Below the pieces are notes generated by a model that saw only the letters and a list, made by a program, of their open reading frames with translations, had not been told where the DNA came from and did no database searches. From assembly GCF_003386205.1 (NCBI RefSeq), contig NZ_QRDY01000004.1, positions 62,001 through 126,000 on the forward strand: 64,000 nucleotides of DNA. The letters run 5' to 3'. Positions 38,675-48,615 of this stretch are shown here, in pieces (positions within the stretch are counted from its first letter, which is position 1; each line of letters begins with the position of its first letter). Source of the stretch: Cohnella lupini. GTDB taxonomy: Bacteria > Bacillota > Bacilli > Paenibacillales > Paenibacillaceae. The translations under genes and the position numbers were made by a program.

Positions 38675-39062
38675 GAGCGAGTTAGCTCGTTTTCGTTACT
38701 AATTCGGTTCCTTTTGACTCCGGAGGAGCGAGTTAGCTCGTTTTCGTTACTAATTCGGTTCCATTCGACTTCGGAGGAGCGAGTTAGCTCGATTTCGTTA
38801 CTAATTCGGTTCCTTTCGACTTTGGAGGAGCGATTTAGCTCGTTTTCGTTACTAATTCGGTTCCTTTCGACTCCGGAGGAGCGGGTTAGCTCGATTTCGT
38901 GACTAATTCGGTTCCATTCGACTCCGAAGGAGCGAGTTAGCTCGATTTCGTTACTAATTCGGTTCCTTTCGACTCCGAAGGAGCGAGTTAGCTCGATTTC
39001 GTTACTAATTCGGTTCCTTTCGACTCTGGAGGAGCGAGTTAGCTCGTTTTCGTTACTAATTC
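38675..39062 (-). repeat. Tandem array 4, 51-bp unit, inside the pur operon
   Basis: Units begin GAGCGAGTTAGCTCG at 38675, 38726, 38777, 38828, 38879, 38930, 38981 and 39032: seven full copies, all exactly 51 bp, and a partial eighth. Each has a short CGAG-TTAG-CTCG palindrome. The array lies in the 499-bp gap between purB and purC, beginning about 55 bp after the purB stop. An open frame of 17-residue repeats runs through it but has no supporting start signal. Confidence 0.93.
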
Positions 39063-39116
39063 TACCGGGCACCAAGGCACTCCGGACACTTCCGGCACCC
39101 TCGCCCGTCCGCCCTC

Positions 39117-40412
39117 TTACTTCAAACCCAATCGATCGAAAATCGTGCCTACGTGCTTCAGATGCCATGTCGGATCGAAGCAATCCGCGATTTCAGCGGC
39201 GGACAGCACATCCGTGAAATCGGGCGTCGACTCCACGATATCGCGGAAGTCGCGCTGCTCTTCCCACGCCTGCATCGCGCGCGGTTGAACGGTATCGTAA
39301 GCTTGCTCGCGGCTGAAGCCCTTGTCGATCAGCTTCGTCATCACTCGGCCGGAGAAAGGCACATTGTAAGTACGGGACATATTACGTTTCATGTTCTCCG
39401 GGAACACCGTAAGATTCTTCACGATGTTACCGAAACGGTTGAGCATGTAGTTAAGGAGCATCGTCGCATCCGGCAAAATAATTCTTTCGGCGGAGGAATG
39501 CGAGATATCGCGCTCATGCCACAGCGGAACGTTCTCGTACGCGGTCAGCATATGGCCGCGAATGACGCGCGACAAGCCACTCATGTTCTCGCAGCCGATC
39601 GGGTTACGCTTGTGCGGCATCGCCGACGAGCCCTTCTGGCCTTTGCCGAACGGCTCTTCGACCTCGCGGAATTCGCTCTTCTGCAGGCCGCGGATTTCCG
39701 TTGCGAATTTGTCTATGGAAGAAGCGATCAACGCCAGCGTCGCCATATATTCCGCGTGACGGTCGCGTTGCAGCGTTTGCGTCGAGATCGGAGCCGGCGT
39801 AATGCCCAGCTTGCGGCATACGAACTCTTCGACCGCGGGATCGATATTCGCATACGTGCCTACCGCGCCCGACATTTTGCCGAACTGAACGCCATCCGCC
39901 GCCCGCTCGAACCGCTCGAGGTTCCGCTTCATTTCCTCGTGCCATAACGCTAATTTCAAACCGAATGTCGTTGGCTCCGCATGAACGCCATGCGTGCGTC
40001 CCATCATCGGGGTATCTCTGTATTTAATGGCTTGGTCGCGCAATATCGCGATGAAGCCCACGATGTCCTTCTTCAATATTTCATTCGCCTGCAGCAACAG
40101 ATAACCCATTGCCGTATCGACGACATCCGTCGAAGTCAGACCATAGTGAACCCATTTACGCTCCGCGCCCAGACTCTCGGATACCGCGCGGGTGAAAGCG
40201 ATGACGTCGTGGCGGGTTTCCAGTTCGATCTCATTGATGCGGTCGATGTCGAACTTCGCGTTCTTGCGCAGCTCCACCGTGTCCTCGTGAGGAATATGAC
40301 CTAATTCCGCCCAAGCCTCGCATGCGCACAATTCGACTTCCAGCCAAGCCTTGAATTTGTTTTCTTCCGTCCAGATCGCCCGCATCTCGGGGCGGCTATA
40401 GCGTTCTAGCAT
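39117..40412 (-). CDS. purB: Adenylosuccinate lyase
   Basis: Releases fumarate from SAICAR and from adenylosuccinate, so it serves both IMP and AMP synthesis. 431 residues, fumarase/aspartase superfamily signature [16 protein letters not shown]. purK ends 6 bp upstream. Confidence 0.97.
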   Translation of the reverse strand: MLERYSRPEMRAIWTEENKFKAWLEVELCACEAWAELGHIPHEDTVELRKNAKFDIDRINEIELETRHDVIAFTRAVSESLGAERKWVHYGLTSTDVVDTAMGYLLLQANEILKKDIVGFIAILRDQAIKYRDTPMMGRTHGVHAEPTTFGLKLALWHEEMKRNLERFERAADGVQFGKMSGAVGTYANIDPAVEEFVCRKLGITPAPISTQTLQRDRHAEYMATLALIASSIDKFATEIRGLQKSEFREVEEPFGKGQKGSSAMPHKRNPIGCENMSGLSRVIRGHMLTAYENVPLWHERDISHSSAERIILPDATMLLNYMLNRFGNIVKNLTVFPENMKRNMSRTYNVPFSGRVMTKLIDKGFSREQAYDTVQPRAMQAWEEQRDFRDIVESTPDFTDVLSAAEIADCFDPTWHLKHVGTIFDRLGLK

Positions 40413-40418
40413 GGTTGT

Positions 40419-41669
40419 CTAAACCCTCCAAATTTTCGATTGGGATATCCATTCGAGAGCTGCTTCCACGTTCGGGGCAAGCACGTTCAGGTGTCCCATT
40501 TTGCGTTTGTGCTTCGCTTCCGCTTTGCCGTACAAGTGAACCTTAGGCTCGACGCCCAAGCGCTCAGCCGTCTCGTCGCGAGAAGCCATCCAATCCAGCA
40601 ACGGTTCCATATGCTCGCCGAGAATATTCGCCATCACGACCGGGGTCAGCAGCGATGGATCGCCCAACGGCAAGTTGCAGATCGCCCGGACGTGCTGCTC
40701 GAACTGCGAGGTCCGGCAAGCTTCCATCGTGTAGTGCCCCGAATTGTGCGGTCTTGGGGCCAGTTCGTTGACGAACAATTGACCGTCCGCGGTCAGGAAC
40801 AGCTCGACGGCGATAAGCCCGACAACGCCGAGCTCTTCGGCAATCGATACAGCGAGCTTCTCGGCCTCCGTAATGATCTCCGTTCCGACACGAGCCGGAA
40901 CGATGGATAAGTGCAATATATTATGAACATGAATGTTTTCCGCGGGAGGAAAGGTTTTCACTTCCCCCGAGGGGCTTCGAGCCGCGATCACGGATATTTC
41001 CTTGTCGAACACGATGAATTTCTCCAACACCAGCTGCGTCCCGCTGCGGCTTGCCTCTTCCCAGGCTGACTGCAGCTCGGATTCCTCGCGAAGCACCCAC
41101 TGTCCTTTGCCGTCGTAACCGCCGGTCGCAGTCTTGAGAACGGCAGGCAGCCCTAGCGTTGAAGCAGCCTCTCGGAGACTCTCCAAGCTGACGATCTCCG
41201 CGTAAGGAGCAACCCGTACGCCAGCGGCTTCGATCGCCCGCTTCTCGCGAAGACGATGCTGCGTCGTGTATAGTAGCGCGCTGCCTTGCGGAACATAGGA
41301 TTCCGTCTCCAGCATCGCGGCTACGTCGGCATTCACGTTCTCGAATTCGTAAGTAATGACATCCGAACGCCTTGCCAGCTCTCGCGCGGCTTCCCGATCA
41401 TCATAAGCAGCAACGATCTGCGCCGCCGTCTGACCGCTCGGCGAGTCCGGCGTAGGATCAAGCGTTACGAAGCGATACCCCAGACGATTACCCGCATGAG
41501 CCAACATTCTGCCTAGTTGACCACCGCCAAGCACGCCTATGGTCGATCCGGGCAAGATCGTCCGAGGGCCGGCATGACCCGCTTCTCCCCCAACGACCTC
41601 GCAGCCGAAATCTCCGCATATCGCGCCGTCTCCGTCGAACAAGCTCACTAGCTTATTTTCGCTCGTCAT
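40419..41669 (-). CDS. purK: N5-CAIR synthetase
   Basis: ATP-grasp enzyme making N5-CAIR from AIR and bicarbonate, 416 residues. The core begins [14 protein letters not shown] at about residue 43, so the protein has an N-terminal extension of about 40 residues compared with B. subtilis PurK. The ATG overlaps the purE stop as ATGA, which supports that start although internal starts cannot be excluded. Confidence 0.95.
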   Translation of the reverse strand: MTSENKLVSLFDGDGAICGDFGCEVVGGEAGHAGPRTILPGSTIGVLGGGQLGRMLAHAGNRLGYRFVTLDPTPDSPSGQTAAQIVAAYDDREAARELARRSDVITYEFENVNADVAAMLETESYVPQGSALLYTTQHRLREKRAIEAAGVRVAPYAEIVSLESLREAASTLGLPAVLKTATGGYDGKGQWVLREESELQSAWEEASRSGTQLVLEKFIVFDKEISVIAARSPSGEVKTFPPAENIHVHNILHLSIVPARVGTEIITEAEKLAVSIAEELGVVGLIAVELFLTADGQLFVNELAPRPHNSGHYTMEACRTSQFEQHVRAICNLPLGDPSLLTPVVMANILGEHMEPLLDWMASRDETAERLGVEPKVHLYGKAEAKHKRKMGHLNVLAPNVEAALEWISQSKIWRV

Positions 41670-42154
41670 AGCGGCAGCTCCGCGTTATCCAGAACGTCCT
41701 TCGTAATCCGCTCGCGCCTCGCGCTTAATCGTGCTTGCAGCTCCGGATCGAAAGCTCCCAATATCTGCGCCGCGAGCAACCCTGCGTTCGTGGCGCCCGG
41801 GGCTCCGATCGCAACCGTAGCGACCGGAATTCCGCCCGGCATCTGTACGATCGACAGCAACGAATCAAGCCCGTTCAAGGCCTTCGACTGGACAGGCACT
41901 CCGATAACGGGCAGAACGGTTTTGGCTGCAACCATACCCGGTAGATGGGCGGCGCCTCCCGCACCCGCGATTATAACTTTCAAGCCTCGCGAGACTGCGG
42001 ATTCCGCGTATTCGAACATCAAGTCCGGCGTCCGATGCGCGGAGACGACTTTTTTCTCGTACGGAATGTCCAGCTCCTCCAACACTTCGCACGCCCTCTT
42101 CATCGTATCCCAATCCGACGTGCTTCCCATAATGACGCCGACAAGTGACGACAT
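41666..42154 (-). CDS. purE: N5-CAIR mutase
   Basis: Converts N5-CAIR to CAIR, 162 residues, first gene of the operon. The catalytic regions GSTSDWDTM and [13 protein letters not shown] are present. The ribosome binding site is GGGTGG. Its leader carries a PurBox pair, promoter, guanine riboswitch and terminator. Confidence 0.97.
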   Translation of the reverse strand: MSSLVGVIMGSTSDWDTMKRACEVLEELDIPYEKKVVSAHRTPDLMFEYAESAVSRGLKVIIAGAGGAAHLPGMVAAKTVLPVIGVPVQSKALNGLDSLLSIVQMPGGIPVATVAIGAPGATNAGLLAAQILGAFDPELQARLSARRERITKDVLDNAELPL

Positions 42155-42207
42155 GGTTCCACCCTTCCCCAGTTGCGAACTTTGACATCCATGCGTACCG
42201 ATAAAAC

Positions 42208-42251
42208 AAAAAAAGACCGTTGGGAATACAGACAGTATTCCCCAATCGGCC
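42208..42251 (-). terminator. Riboswitch-controlled terminator of the pur operon
   Basis: Minus-strand GGCCGATTGGGGAATAC pairs with GTATTCCCAACGGTC around TGTCT, followed by seven T. It lies 97 nt after the aptamer and 54 bp before purE. Guanine binding would favour this hairpin (class knowledge). Confidence 0.88.
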
Positions 42252-42348
42252 TTTAAGTTCTCTACTCGTATGCTACGCGCAACGGCGACAAGAGGAAGCC
42301 CGAACCTAGGATGGTCCGCGCTTCGATATAAGTGTCGTTGACGATTGC

Positions 42349-42412
42349 CGCGTAGTCCGGAAATTAGGGTTTCCGGGTAGAGACGTTCGGGCCGATTCCC
42401 GACTTATACGCG
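42349..42412 (-). ncRNA. Guanine riboswitch aptamer upstream of purE
   Basis: P1 is CGCGTA with TACGCG; J1/2 TATAAG; P2 TCGGG with CCCGA; J2/3 GTCTCTACC; P3 CCGGAAA with TTTCCGG; J3/1 ends GGACTACG. The C before TACG is the specificity base that pairs with guanine or hypoxanthine, so this is the guanine class rather than adenine. It is followed by a terminator hairpin, so control is transcriptional. Confidence 0.93.
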
Positions 42413-42476
42413 CATTGCGCCTTGCCAACATTAAAATCCTTATGAAGGCTAGCAAAATGCTCATTTGACGCTTCTA

Positions 42477-42506
42477 AGTTTACCCCAGACCAGGTCGAAT
42501 TGTCAA
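42477..42506 (-). promoter_or_regulatory. Sigma-A promoter of the pur operon
   Basis: Minus-strand TTGACA (42501-42506) and TAAACT (42477-42482) with an 18-bp spacer, placing the transcript start near 42470, about 58 nt before the aptamer. Confidence 0.75.
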
Positions 42507-42508
42507 AC

Positions 42509-42553
42509 AAAGGCGAACGCTTTCAAGAGGATGAAATATTAATGTTCGGATTT
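42509..42553 (-). promoter_or_regulatory. PurR operator: inverted PurBox pair
   Basis: Minus-strand AAATCCGAACATT (42541-42553) matches the PurBox consensus AWWWCCGAACWWT at all 13 positions. A weaker, oppositely oriented box AAAGGCGAACGCT lies at 42509-42521 (9 of 13). They are 19 bp apart and sit at about -83 to -71 and -51 to -39 relative to the predicted start, close to the B. subtilis pur arrangement. The purR gene is not in the window. Confidence 0.75.
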
Positions 42554-42719
42554 AGACACAACATTCTGTCATTTAAGATGTCCCCCCCAGTATTATCGGG
42601 TGAAACACTATACTTCCGTGAAAATATAACCCTAACCTTCGTTAATTCGCGCTTGAACGCATTGGGTGTCCGCTGAATAGTTTACTAACGTTGATGATGA
42701 ACTGATAGGAGGATAACCA

Positions 42720-45700
42720 ATGCCTTTTCCAAGCAATGCCCAGTACGTCCCCATTACTTTAGGAGGAATCGCTCTTAGCGACGTTGCAGGCGACGAGAAC
42801 CCGGTCTCTACCGATATCGTGGGAAGCAGCGAATTTCCGGCAGCTTATTATGGTTACGACGGCACGAACGTGTACTTCAGGCTTAGGTTAAACGGAGATC
42901 CGCGAGCGAAGACGGGCTTCGACAATTTCGTGTGGGGAGTCTTATTCGACACGGACAATAAACCGGCTACTTATGAATGGGCTTTAACCGTAAACGGTCA
43001 GAACAATACGGTGAATTTAATTCAGAACACAATACAACAACCGAATACGTTCAATGATCCTGCGGAGGGCACGGACGGAAAAGGAAACCCTGCCTTCAGC
43101 CGCATCATCTCCAATTATGACCTCGTCCGGGCCAAAGAAACCGAGGATGGATCGAAGTTTGATGGAAACGCGGACTTTTTTCTCGACTTTTTCGTACCCG
43201 CGAACGACTTGTTCAAGCTTCTCGGCATCACTTCTGCGACTTCATTGCGTTTTTTGTTTTTTACGTCGGCCAATGCCAACAACTATAATAAAGATTTTAT
43301 CGCAGCAGCGGACTCGACTTTCTCGCAAGGCTTATCGGATCCTCTTACGATAGCCCAAGGCGATGTTCGGGCCAGTCTTTCGGTCAACCAGTTGCTGAAC
43401 AACGCCCCTTTCCCCCAAACCTTTCCAGCCGGTCCCACGCTCACGCTTACCGGATCGATTATCGTCAAGAATACCGGTAGAAGCACCGCGACGACAATAT
43501 TCGTCAATAATCAATTCCAAATCGATCGCACGCTCGTATCCTTCGCCATAACAAGCACGAGTATCGGAAATTCGGCGTTTAATAGCTCCGGCTTGACGAT
43601 CAGCTGGAATATCGGCAACCTGGCTGCCGGTGCGACGGCGGAGCTCAAATATACCGCGGTCGTTATTTTCGCCGGAGCGGGGACTCGAACATTCAGCACT
43701 GCCCGAGTATCGGGGATCGATCTCTTCACGGGTAATCAGCTTAACCAAATTACCGACGTGCGCATGATTAACATTGCAACGGTGACACAAGGGAGTCTTA
43801 ACGGACTCGTACAAGACCGATCGACGGGCGTCCCCCTCGCCAACGTCCAGGTTCAATTGCAGAATCTATCCAACATCGGGATTTCGACGGTATCTACCAA
43901 CGGAACGGGTACCTATAACCTGACTAACGTGAACCCCGGCAGCTATAAGCTAGTATTTACGGCAACGAACTATCAGGCGCAGACCGTTACGGTTACGATA
44001 GCCGCGGGCGTCGTCATCACGAATAATATATTATTAGTACCGATACCTGCCACGCTCCAAGGAACGGTATCTTCAGCGGCTAACGGCTCTCCTATTCCGA
44101 ATGCGTCGATTCAAATCAACGATTTGGTCGGCTCTCTCGCGGCTCAGACGACATCCAACGCCTCCGGTTTCTATCAGATTACAGGACTCATGCCCGGCAC
44201 TTATCGAATCAGCTTTTCTGCGACCAATTTCCAGCACAGCGATCAGCCGGTAACTTTAACAGCCAATTCTACCAAAACATTGAATGCGACGTTAGCTCTT
44301 AATCCGGGAGTGGTCGCAGGCAGGGTAACGGATCTTATCGGAAACCCGATTGCCGGAGCTTCCGTCGAAGCGTTGGATAACCGCATTAACTTGCTTGCCT
44401 CGACCGTGACGGACGCGAGCGGCTTTTATTCGATCACGAGCCTTGCGCCCGAAGCCAATTATAGGCTGCGGGTATCCGCCGTCAATTTTGCCAACGCCAT
44501 TACGGGCTTTCTAATCTTAGCGGGACAAACCACGACCGTTAATATTGCGTTAACGCCTCAACCCGGCACGATCGAAGGAATCGTCACCGATGTCGGCACT
44601 GGGGAGCCGATCGGGGGAACGAGCGTCAGAGCTTACAACGCAGACGGTATCACCATTTTAACGACAATGACGGACGCGAACGGTCTTTATTCGCTGCCTT
44701 CCCTATTGCCGGGAACGTATAACATTCTATTTAACGACACTGGATACGCCAACCGTACGGTCGGCGCTTTGGTCATGTCGAATGCGGTAACTAATGTCAG
44801 CATTGCCCTAGAGCGCTTGTCGGGAGCATTAAGCGGAAATGTATCCAGCCCATCCGGCCAACCGATTCCGAATACGCTTATCCGGGTATATTTCAACAAC
44901 ATAATCGTCTCCAGGGTTGGAACGGACGAGAACGGCAATTATTTCCTTCCCAGCCTGGCTCCGAACCCTTACGTCTTAACGGCTAGGGCCAACGAATTCG
45001 GAGGTCAAACGCTCGGGGCGGTCATCGAGCCTCTGCAAACGACTACCGTGAATTTCATTCTGAAGCCGGATCCGGGAATTCTGAGCGGCGTTCTTACCAC
45101 ACCGGAAGGCTTACCGATCCCCGGCGCCATCGTGGCTATCCTCAACGATCTCTCTGGAGGGCCGGTTATTCTTACTCGGGTAGTATCCGGCGAAGACGGC
45201 CGATACATCGTAGCTAATCTCGAGCCGGGCAATTACATCGTGAACGTGACCGCCAATGGATTTCAGAACGCCATAGGCGGAGCTTTGGTCAGATCGGCGG
45301 CCGAGACGGTTCAATCCTTCGTTCTGCTGCCTAATCCCGGCACGATCACGGGAACGGTTACGGATCAAGGCGGGTTAGTTATTCTGAGCGCCGGTATCGA
45401 AATTCGAATTAACAACGCGAACGGAACGACGGTATCCTCCCAGTTCACGGATACTGCCGGCCGGTTCTCGGCGTCGAACTTGGCAGTAGGCTCCTATACG
45501 GTTTATTTTTCCGCCACCGGATTCCAAACCGACTCCGTTACGACGATTGTACGTTCAGGGGACACGAGCGATGTAACGGTATCACTGCTTCCTCTTCCCG
45601 GCTTCATCCAAGGAACGGTCACCGACACCTTCAATGGCTTGCCTGTTCCTGGCGCCTTCGTGAGAAGCTTGAATCAGAACGGATTCCTCATTACGACCGG

Positions 45701-48500
45701 CGTTACCGATAGCCAAGGCTTCTACCGCCTGATAGGGCTGCCACCAGGCAACTATTCCATAGCCACCCAGGCCGATTTCTTCCAGAGCAGCCTCTTAGGC
45801 GCGATCGTCGTGGCCGATACGATCACGACCGTGAACGTTGGACTCGACGAGCAGCCCGGAAGCATCGCGGGAATGATCAACATCCCAATATCAGGCATTC
45901 TTATCGAACTATTTAATATTCGTAATATCCCGATCGCCACGGCATACACGTCTTCGAACGGAAGCTTCCGCTTCGATAACCTCCAGACGGGGACTTACAT
46001 TCTGACCGCTCTTGCGCCAATGTACACGTCCGAAGCCATTGGAGCGACCGTCTTGTCCGGTCAGACCGCGAATGCGTCACTGACCCTCAATCCTGATCCC
46101 GGGTCCATTACCGGTCTCGTAACGGATTCGAACGGAATTCCGCTTTCCAGAGCTACTATAAGAATTTTGGACGCTAACGAAACGATCAGGGGAATCGGGC
46201 AGACCGATCAAGCAGGCAACTTCTCGATCGGAAGCTTACCTCTCGGCACACTGTCTATCAATGTCTCCGCCCCTTCGTACTCCAACGTCATTTCCAGCAT
46301 CGATCTGTCTCCAGGAGAACTAATAACTGGCCTTATCTTTAGACTCGTTGCCGATCCGGGAGGGCTAAGCGGACAAATCATAGATGCGGATACAAGCTTG
46401 CCGCTTGCCGGCATAGGCGTCGAAATCCGTCAACCGGATGCCTCCGGAGTAACCGTTTCGGTGGTGACAACCAGTCCTTTTGGCAACTTCCTGGTGGAGA
46501 ATATACGCCCGAACACGTATACGGTTATTGCTAGTGCCCCTGGTTATGGCACCGCTACGATCGGAGCAGTCGTCGTTAGCAATGAAATATCGAATTCAAG
46601 CTTAACCTTAAGGCCTTTCCCAGGCTCGATAGCAGGTCAGATTACATTGCTTGATGGAGGCACTTTGCCAATCGGCTTGATCGTGCAAATCAGAGTATAT
46701 TCGGTCGGCGGAACTCTCCTAGATACCCTGTTCTCCGATACGAATGGCAGCTTTCTTACTGAAGGATTGCGCCCCGCGAGCTATACCGTAGTCGTATCGG
46801 CCGATCGGTTTCAATCTGAATCGTTGAACGTAAACGTCGTTAGAGCGCAAACGAGCAGAGCCGACTTTACCCTTACTCCATCCCTCTCATCGGTTACGGG
46901 ACGCGTTCTTAACGATGTGACTGGCACCGGGATTCCTGGCGCCTTGGTCGAGGTGAACGGGACGCTCTTCGTGCCGGCACTATCCTTCTTCACGGATGAA
47001 AGCGGAAGCTTCTCTTCTACCCGATTTCCGATCGGAAGCTTCAGCATCGTTGCGACGGCTCAAGATTTCGGCACGCAATCCATCGGCATCATCGTCAGCG
47101 AGAATCAAACGACCAACGTGACGTTACGACTGAACCCTGACAGAGGAATAATCTTCGGCTTCGTATCGGATTTCGACAATGGAGCTCACATATCGAGTGC
47201 CGAGATTAGAATCTATGACTTATCCGGTGCGCTAGTCGCTACCGTTCAGTCCGGCGTAACCGGGGAGTACCTCTACGGTTTGCTTGCACCCGGAAACTAT
47301 ACTTTGCTCGTTACCGCCGAGGGTTACTCCGCTTCAAACGGCGGTTGTACGATCGTCTCAAACGTTCGGACGCGTTACAGCTTCGCCTTGCAGTCGCTAC
47401 CCGGGATGATCTCCGGTATGGCGACCCGTTCCTCGACAAGGCAGCCGATTGAAGGGTGTTCCATCTCCGTCCGAATGTTCAACAACTTCGGAGAAGTATT
47501 ATCCCATACGGCAACCGACGCTCAAGGCGTCTATCGGCTTAACGACATCGCTACGGGAAATTACGTTTTAACCGCTACGAATCCCGGCTTCATAGGCGAC
47601 CAATCATCAGCCTACGTTGGCAGGGCCCAATCCGTCATGCTTGACTTCGTGCTTCAACCGGCCAATTCGAACCTTGGCGGCAACGTGTCCGGCGGAACTT
47701 CAGATGGTCCGGTTGCCGGGGCACCTGTTACCATAGTGGACGGCAATAACATCATTGTTGGCGATGCCATCACCGATAACAACGGCAACTATCTAGCACC
47801 GTCCATCCCCGGCGGGGAGTCAACCGTCGTCGTCGTTGATCGCGGCTTTCAATCGGAGACGGAAACCGCAATCGTCGCAAGCAATCAGAATCAAACGATC
47901 AGCATCGTATTGAAGCCGAATCCAGGAACGGTCGCCGGAACAACTCTCGATGCCGTCACAAGCATCCCCGTGCCGGGCAGTATAGTTACGATGACGGATT
48001 CAACCGGTATTCCCATAGCGAATTCCGTTTCCGACTTTGCGGGAAGATTCGATATCCAAGGTATAGCACCCGGTGAATATACCTTGACAGCCTCCGCACT
48101 CCTATACGGATCGGTATCACGTCCGGTAACGATATTAGGCGGACAGTTAGCCGTAGCCACTCTCCCGCTAAGTCCGGATTTTGGGAACTTGACCGGAATA
48201 ATCAGGGATGGCAACGGAGCTCCGATCAACAAAGCACTCGTCGAAATTTTTATGCATGCGCCCGTTATTATTAGCGCCCTTACTCAGCAAGCAAACAACA
48301 ATCGCCCGGCTCAAGCAGGCATACTGCGCACCGTCATCAGCAACCGAACCGGGGGGTACGCTGTGTCTAACCTTCCGCCTGATGCCTTGCCTGCCTACTT
48401 TTCTTTTCCCGGCAAACGTCCCGTACTCATGAATCCGGCAATCGTTGACCAGAATACCACGATTTTGGATATCGTATTGCTGGACGAAGACGAAGAATGA
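42720..48500 (+). CDS. Giant protein with about 18 carboxypeptidase-regulatory-like repeats
   Basis: 1926 residues. Residues 1-210 form an unrecognised beta-rich domain, 215-350 resemble a DUF11-type domain, and from about 355 to the end there are about 18 repeats of about 87 residues, each like a CarboxypepD_reg/Cna-B beta-sandwich: PGxIxGxVTD, then PIPGAxV, then TDxxGxYxIxxLxPGxY. The tail is acidic (DEDEE). There is no signal peptide, membrane helix, LPXTG motif or surface-layer homology domain. The start follows GGAGGATAACCA. It is a single-gene unit ending at a strong terminator, convergent with pbuG. Lack of an export signal fits a mother-cell-made spore surface protein, or export by an unrecognised route; both are inference. 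Confidence 0.85.
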   Translation: MPFPSNAQYVPITLGGIALSDVAGDENPVSTDIVGSSEFPAAYYGYDGTNVYFRLRLNGDPRAKTGFDNFVWGVLFDTDNKPATYEWALTVNGQNNTVNLIQNTIQQPNTFNDPAEGTDGKGNPAFSRIISNYDLVRAKETEDGSKFDGNADFFLDFFVPANDLFKLLGITSATSLRFLFFTSANANNYNKDFIAAADSTFSQGLSDPLTIAQGDVRASLSVNQLLNNAPFPQTFPAGPTLTLTGSIIVKNTGRSTATTIFVNNQFQIDRTLVSFAITSTSIGNSAFNSSGLTISWNIGNLAAGATAELKYTAVVIFAGAGTRTFSTARVSGIDLFTGNQLNQITDVRMINIATVTQGSLNGLVQDRSTGVPLANVQVQLQNLSNIGISTVSTNGTGTYNLTNVNPGSYKLVFTATNYQAQTVTVTIAAGVVITNNILLVPIPATLQGTVSSAANGSPIPNASIQINDLVGSLAAQTTSNASGFYQITGLMPGTYRISFSATNFQHSDQPVTLTANSTKTLNATLALNPGVVAGRVTDLIGNPIAGASVEALDNRINLLASTVTDASGFYSITSLAPEANYRLRVSAVNFANAITGFLILAGQTTTVNIALTPQPGTIEGIVTDVGTGEPIGGTSVRAYNADGITILTTMTDANGLYSLPSLLPGTYNILFNDTGYANRTVGALVMSNAVTNVSIALERLSGALSGNVSSPSGQPIPNTLIRVYFNNIIVSRVGTDENGNYFLPSLAPNPYVLTARANEFGGQTLGAVIEPLQTTTVNFILKPDPGILSGVLTTPEGLPIPGAIVAILNDLSGGPVILTRVVSGEDGRYIVANLEPGNYIVNVTANGFQNAIGGALVRSAAETVQSFVLLPNPGTITGTVTDQGGLVILSAGIEIRINNANGTTVSSQFTDTAGRFSASNLAVGSYTVYFSATGFQTDSVTTIVRSGDTSDVTVSLLPLPGFIQGTVTDTFNGLPVPGAFVRSLNQNGFLITTGVTDSQGFYRLIGLPPGNYSIATQADFFQSSLLGAIVVADTITTVNVGLDEQPGSIAGMINIPISGILIELFNIRNIPIATAYTSSNGSFRFDNLQTGTYILTALAPMYTSEAIGATVLSGQTANASLTLNPDPGSITGLVTDSNGIPLSRATIRILDANETIRGIGQTDQAGNFSIGSLPLGTLSINVSAPSYSNVISSIDLSPGELITGLIFRLVADPGGLSGQIIDADTSLPLAGIGVEIRQPDASGVTVSVVTTSPFGNFLVENIRPNTYTVIASAPGYGTATIGAVVVSNEISNSSLTLRPFPGSIAGQITLLDGGTLPIGLIVQIRVYSVGGTLLDTLFSDTNGSFLTEGLRPASYTVVVSADRFQSESLNVNVVRAQTSRADFTLTPSLSSVTGRVLNDVTGTGIPGALVEVNGTLFVPALSFFTDESGSFSSTRFPIGSFSIVATAQDFGTQSIGIIVSENQTTNVTLRLNPDRGIIFGFVSDFDNGAHISSAEIRIYDLSGALVATVQSGVTGEYLYGLLAPGNYTLLVTAEGYSASNGGCTIVSNVRTRYSFALQSLPGMISGMATRSSTRQPIEGCSISVRMFNNFGEVLSHTATDAQGVYRLNDIATGNYVLTATNPGFIGDQSSAYVGRAQSVMLDFVLQPANSNLGGNVSGGTSDGPVAGAPVTIVDGNNIIVGDAITDNNGNYLAPSIPGGESTVVVVDRGFQSETETAIVASNQNQTISIVLKPNPGTVAGTTLDAVTSIPVPGSIVTMTDSTGIPIANSVSDFAGRFDIQGIAPGEYTLTASALLYGSVSRPVTILGGQLAVATLPLSPDFGNLTGIIRDGNGAPINKALVEIFMHAPVIISALTQQANNNRPAQAGILRTVISNRTGGYAVSNLPPDALPAYFSFPGKRPVLMNPAIVDQNTTILDIVLLDEDEE

Positions 48501-48527
48501 GGCATGAAGCATAGGGCATAAACTTAA

Positions 48528-48575
48528 AACCCCGCCCCACCTCCGTCGATTCGGAAGTGAGGCGGGGTTGATTTA
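48528..48575 (+). terminator. Bidirectional terminator between the giant gene and pbuG
   Basis: AACCCCGCC-CCAC-CTCCG pairs with CGG-AAGTGA-GGCGGGGTT. T-rich sequence follows on both strands (TTGATTT on plus, TTTTAAGTTT on minus). Confidence 0.85.
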
Positions 48576-48615
48576 TGCCATGAGCTTTAACTACCGGCTC
48601 ATATGCGCGGAGGAA

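Noticed and set aside
37416-39062. CRISPR array
   Set aside because: Units follow each other directly with no unique spacers, and no cas gene is in the window.
38638-39183. 181-residue repeat protein across array 4
   Set aside because: Same reason; it also runs into the 3' end of purB and lacks a translation signal.
42155-42540. ZTP or adenine riboswitch upstream of purE
   Set aside because: The P1-P2-P3 fold with CTACC and GACTACG is the purine class, and the specificity base is C (guanine), not U; no ZTP motif is seen.
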